This document shows, one piece after another, positions 62,016-64,000 of a DNA stretch of 64,000 nt (its first letter is position 1; the number at the start of each line of letters is the position of its first letter). The DNA is taken from positions 36,446 to 100,445 of the forward strand of contig JBBIII010000004.1 in assembly GCA_037446575.1 (NCBI GenBank). Direction: 5' to 3'. The stretch comes from JBBIII01 sp037446575 (lineage in GTDB: Bacteria > Bacteroidota > Ignavibacteria > UBA10030). Below the pieces are notes generated by a model. The model worked only from the letters and a program-made list of their open reading frames with translations. It ran no database searches and had not been told where the DNA came from. A program made the position numbers and the translations under genes.

Positions 62016-62282
62016 TTAATTCTTATTTCTGTAATAATTGTCTATATAAAATCCTATAATAAGAGCGGGAAAAAAACGCGAGAATTGCGCCGAGAGAGTA
62101 TCTGAAAAACTCACAAAAAAAATAGAGTAATTGATCAATGGAAGAAAAAAATTTATAATTGTCGAGTTAAATAAAATGAACAATGCCAAAGCCAAAGTTC
62201 CTAAAACCTCGATATTAAACCCTTTATGGCTGTCCTTCTTTATAAGTTGAAGCCATTGAATGGAAACAACTGAACAACACAA
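62016..62282 (-). CDS. Small membrane protein of unknown function
   Basis: Eighty-eight residues with two hydrophobic stretches (about 26-45 and 46-58, plus a weaker one at 68-80), so it is probably in the inner membrane. It follows the geranylgeranyl-reductase-like gene by six bases, which supports a real gene, but no family is recognised and codon evidence is weak. It could be a chance frame. Confidence 0.4.
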   Translation of the reverse strand: MCCSVVSIQWLQLIKKDSHKGFNIEVLGTLALALFILFNSTIINFFLPLINYSIFFVSFSDTLSAQFSRFFPALIIGFYIDNYYRNKN

Positions 62283-62288
62283 AAAAAA

Positions 62289-63461
62289 TTAAGTTACAAA
62301 CACTTTTGCAACCTCAATTAACATTGAGGGTTGGTTCCATAACGCAGTTCGAAAAATTGCGCCGAGAGTTTGCTTTTCTTCCGGCAATTTAAGAGCGCTC
62401 TCTGCTATATTGTTCAATGTTTCATCTGAAAAATTTGAGATAGCTTCTTTGATATTATAGAAAACCTCATGTCTCCAGCCGAGCCGTTTGTGCCACAGCT
62501 TTTCGTATTCCGTTAATTTCGATAAATCGTTTTTCTTTAAAACGTCTGCGGCAACCTGACCGGCAATCATACCGCCAATCATTCCGCTAATAATACCGCC
62601 ACCCGAAACCGGATTAACTTGATGTGCCGCATCACCGACTAACATTATATTATTTTTCACCAGTGTATCACAAGTTTTTGCGCAGGGGACGCCGCCGGCA
62701 ATGTGTGTTAACACTGCCGCATTCGGATATTTACGCTCCATAAATTCTTGAAGATATTTTATTGCGGATTTCTTTTTTGCTTCATCAACATTTATTCCAA
62801 TTCCGACATTAGCAGAATTTTTACTTTTCGGGAAAACCCAGATATAACCGCCGGGCGCTACTGAATCGCCAAAATAAAAATCGAGACACTCTTGCTCGAT
62901 CTCAATTCCAGCAACCGTCATTTGCGCACAGCTTTCCATATCGTGTATTGAACAAGTTGTATCAATTCCAGCCCATTTGCCTACACGCGATTCTACGCCA
63001 TCAGCGCCAATAACAATGCGTGAATGGATTTCAACTTGCTTATCTTTTATTAACGCTTTAACGCCAATTGCATTCCCGTTATCATCTTTTATTAAATCAT
63101 AGACATAAGCTTTGGTGATGACTTCAGCCCCCTCGTTTGCGGCGAGTTTTGCAAGCTCATAATCAAAAATTCTTCGCTCAAGCACATATCCGGTGCCATC
63201 AAGTTTTGGTTTGACTTCCTTTCCATTCGGAGCAACTAAACGAAATCGTTTTACAGTCGCGGCTATCCATTTGGGATCGGGTTGAATAAATTGACTAACT
63301 CCTTCATGACTTACAGCTTCTCCGCATCTTACAGGATAACCGACATCGCGATCTTTCTCCAATATTAATACAGATGCTCCACCTTGCGCGGCAAAACGGG
63401 CAAAGGTTGAACCAGCAGGTCCCGCGCCGACTACAATAATATCATAATTTTGTTTTAACAT
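62289..63461 (-). CDS. Geranylgeranyl reductase family flavoprotein
   Basis: The FAD-binding start VVGAGPAGSTFARFAAQGG and the family motif GYPVRCGEAVSHEG, with the second FAD-site LVGDAAHQVNPVSGGGI, indicate this family. Members reduce geranylgeranyl chains of quinones, chlorophyll or archaeal lipids, using ferredoxin or NADPH. The two-cluster ferredoxin 67 bases upstream in the same direction is a natural electron donor. With a likely C20 prenyl synthase at 18 kb, saturation of an isoprenoid side chain, for instance in menaquinone, is plausible (inference). Length 390 is typical. Confidence 0.88.
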   Translation of the reverse strand: MLKQNYDIIVVGAGPAGSTFARFAAQGGASVLILEKDRDVGYPVRCGEAVSHEGVSQFIQPDPKWIAATVKRFRLVAPNGKEVKPKLDGTGYVLERRIFDYELAKLAANEGAEVITKAYVYDLIKDDNGNAIGVKALIKDKQVEIHSRIVIGADGVESRVGKWAGIDTTCSIHDMESCAQMTVAGIEIEQECLDFYFGDSVAPGGYIWVFPKSKNSANVGIGINVDEAKKKSAIKYLQEFMERKYPNAAVLTHIAGGVPCAKTCDTLVKNNIMLVGDAAHQVNPVSGGGIISGMIGGMIAGQVAADVLKKNDLSKLTEYEKLWHKRLGWRHEVFYNIKEAISNFSDETLNNIAESALKLPEEKQTLGAIFRTALWNQPSMLIEVAKVFVT

Positions 63462-63469
63462 TTTTTTAG

Positions 63470-63535
63470 TTATCAGTTATCAGTATTTAGTGCATCTACA
63501 TTATTAATTTACTCAACGACTCATTGACTCAACTA
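63470..63535. repeat. Word repeat at the ferredoxin 3' end (ACTCAAC type)
   Basis: Words such as ACTCAACGACTCATTGACTC and ACTTAACGACTCAT repeat within about 66 bases between the ferredoxin and the reductase genes. The ferredoxin C-terminus NESLSS is encoded by it, and its stop lies within it. Confidence 0.6.
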
Positions 63536-63783
63536 CTTAACGACTCATTTAAAAACAATGGTTGGCTCTTTGGTAAATCCTCTACGCCTTCTCGATGAAA
63601 CTCAATCACTTCCCACGGGCAAGCCCAAACACATTTACAGCAATTCGTGCATCGTTCATCTATTATTGAGATGCGAGATTCTAATAGTTCTATAGCATCT
63701 TCGGGGCACACACCAACACAGCAACCGCAGTAATCGCATTTACCGGGGATAATATGAATCATTAACGGTGTTTTACGGGGCAT
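63529..63783 (-). CDS. Two [4Fe-4S] cluster ferredoxin
   Basis: Two CxxCxxCxxxC(P) motifs are seen at residues 16-26 (CDYCGCCVGVCP) and 45-55 (CTNCCKCVWACP), so the protein carries two [4Fe-4S] clusters. Length is 84. It is the likely electron donor of the geranylgeranyl-reductase-like enzyme that follows. The last residues NESLSS are encoded by the word-like repeat after the gene, so the natural end may have been somewhat shorter. Confidence 0.9.
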   Translation of the reverse strand: MPRKTPLMIHIIPGKCDYCGCCVGVCPEDAIELLESRISIIDERCTNCCKCVWACPWEVIEFHREGVEDLPKSQPLFLNESLSS

Positions 63784-63910
63784 TATTTAAAGTCCGATTT
63801 GTGATTTTCAATTTGATGATTTTTAATAACTCCAATTTAAACAATTTTTCTAATCTCCCCAATCATTCCGATCTTTTAATCTTCTTAATCATTCTAATCT
63901 TTCATATCTC

Positions 63911-64000
63911 TTATCCCTTCAACGCTTCAAGCTGTTTCATTAATAGCATCAACTCCTGCTGTTTCATCAAATATGGTTTTGTGTCTTCATGCATCATCGA
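63911..64000 (-). CDS. C-terminal fragment of a gene cut by the window edge
   Basis: An open frame enters from the right edge and ends at 63913-63911 with the sequence KPYLMKQQELMLLMKQLEALKG. The tail is helical and charged; no family can be named from 29 residues. The DNA between it and the ferredoxin (63784-63910) is word-like and low in complexity (AATCATTCTAATCTTT), with no gene. Confidence 0.45.
   Translation of the reverse strand, partial: SMMHEDTKPYLMKQQELMLLMKQLEALKG

Overview
The window reads as an ordinary chromosome segment from an AT-rich, diderm bacterium of the Bacteroidota/Chlorobiota/Ignavibacteria (FCB) group. The support is inferential but consistent: a PorZ-like beta-propeller protein with a type IX secretion C-terminal sorting domain, an Omp85-family outer-membrane protein, LpxH, a type 2 isopentenyl-diphosphate isomerase, a full-length glycine dehydrogenase, and several outer-envelope or secreted proteins. 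Promoters that can be read (TTGxxx, 17-base spacer, TAnnnT) are sigma70-like, and one of them also fits the Bacteroidota-type TTG/TAnnTTTG pattern.

Layout. 0-7.4 kb: tail of a receiver-domain protein, then a minus-strand series of envelope or secreted genes (degenerate M23 peptidase, NlpC/P60 hydrolase, esterase, H-type-lectin protein), a GroES-like protein, tRNA-Pro(GGG), a TetR regulator with an unusually perfect promoter, a candidate structured ncRNA, and a LuxR-type regulator. 7.4-16.8 kb: a giant TPR protein, an unrecognised partner, Obg, PBP1A and LpxH. 16.9-27.3 kb: isoprenoid genes (fni, prenyl synthase), PTS HPr/EI, a phosphoglucose/phosphomannose isomerase, Crp/Fnr, PHP phosphoesterase, RibH, PorZ-like protein, glycosyltransferase. 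27.4-34.8 kb: a classical lipid operon DUF177-rpmF-plsX-fabH-fabD-fabG-acpP-fabF-rnc, preceded by a promoter and a compact structured leader ending in a T-run. 34.7-39.8 kb: gcvP, Omp85, rsmE.

39.8-53 kb is a histidine-degradation region. HutH (plus strand), HutU, HutI, glutamate formiminotransferase and formiminotetrahydrofolate cyclodeaminase (minus strand) give a complete route from histidine to glutamate plus methenyl-THF. Interspersed are an adenosine deaminase, a DUF355 kinase-like protein, a SixA-like phosphatase, and a sensor/NtrC pair. This region and the following one also hold decay products and accessory DNA: a second cyclodeaminase tail, a broken NYN nuclease gene, and two GxxExxY genes. 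53-64 kb: hflX, a BatA-like protein, suhB, two tandem ORF6N genes, pyrB, an acetyltransferase, a broken DUF559 gene, and a geranylgeranyl-reductase-family flavoprotein with its ferredoxin.

The most interesting signal is that both GxxExxY genes (PD-(D/E)XK-like fold, with D73, E83 and K85 at identical positions) are each bracketed by imperfect inverted repeats of different, word-like sequence. Each abuts the 3' end of a housekeeping gene (hutU, hflX) whose stop codon lies inside the repeat. One arm has expanded into a nine-unit tandem array. Similar word-like repeats follow or enter other gene ends. This suggests small nuclease-encoding mobile cassettes that insert at gene 3' ends. The second notable feature is the structured leader of the DUF177-rpmF-plsX-fab operon.
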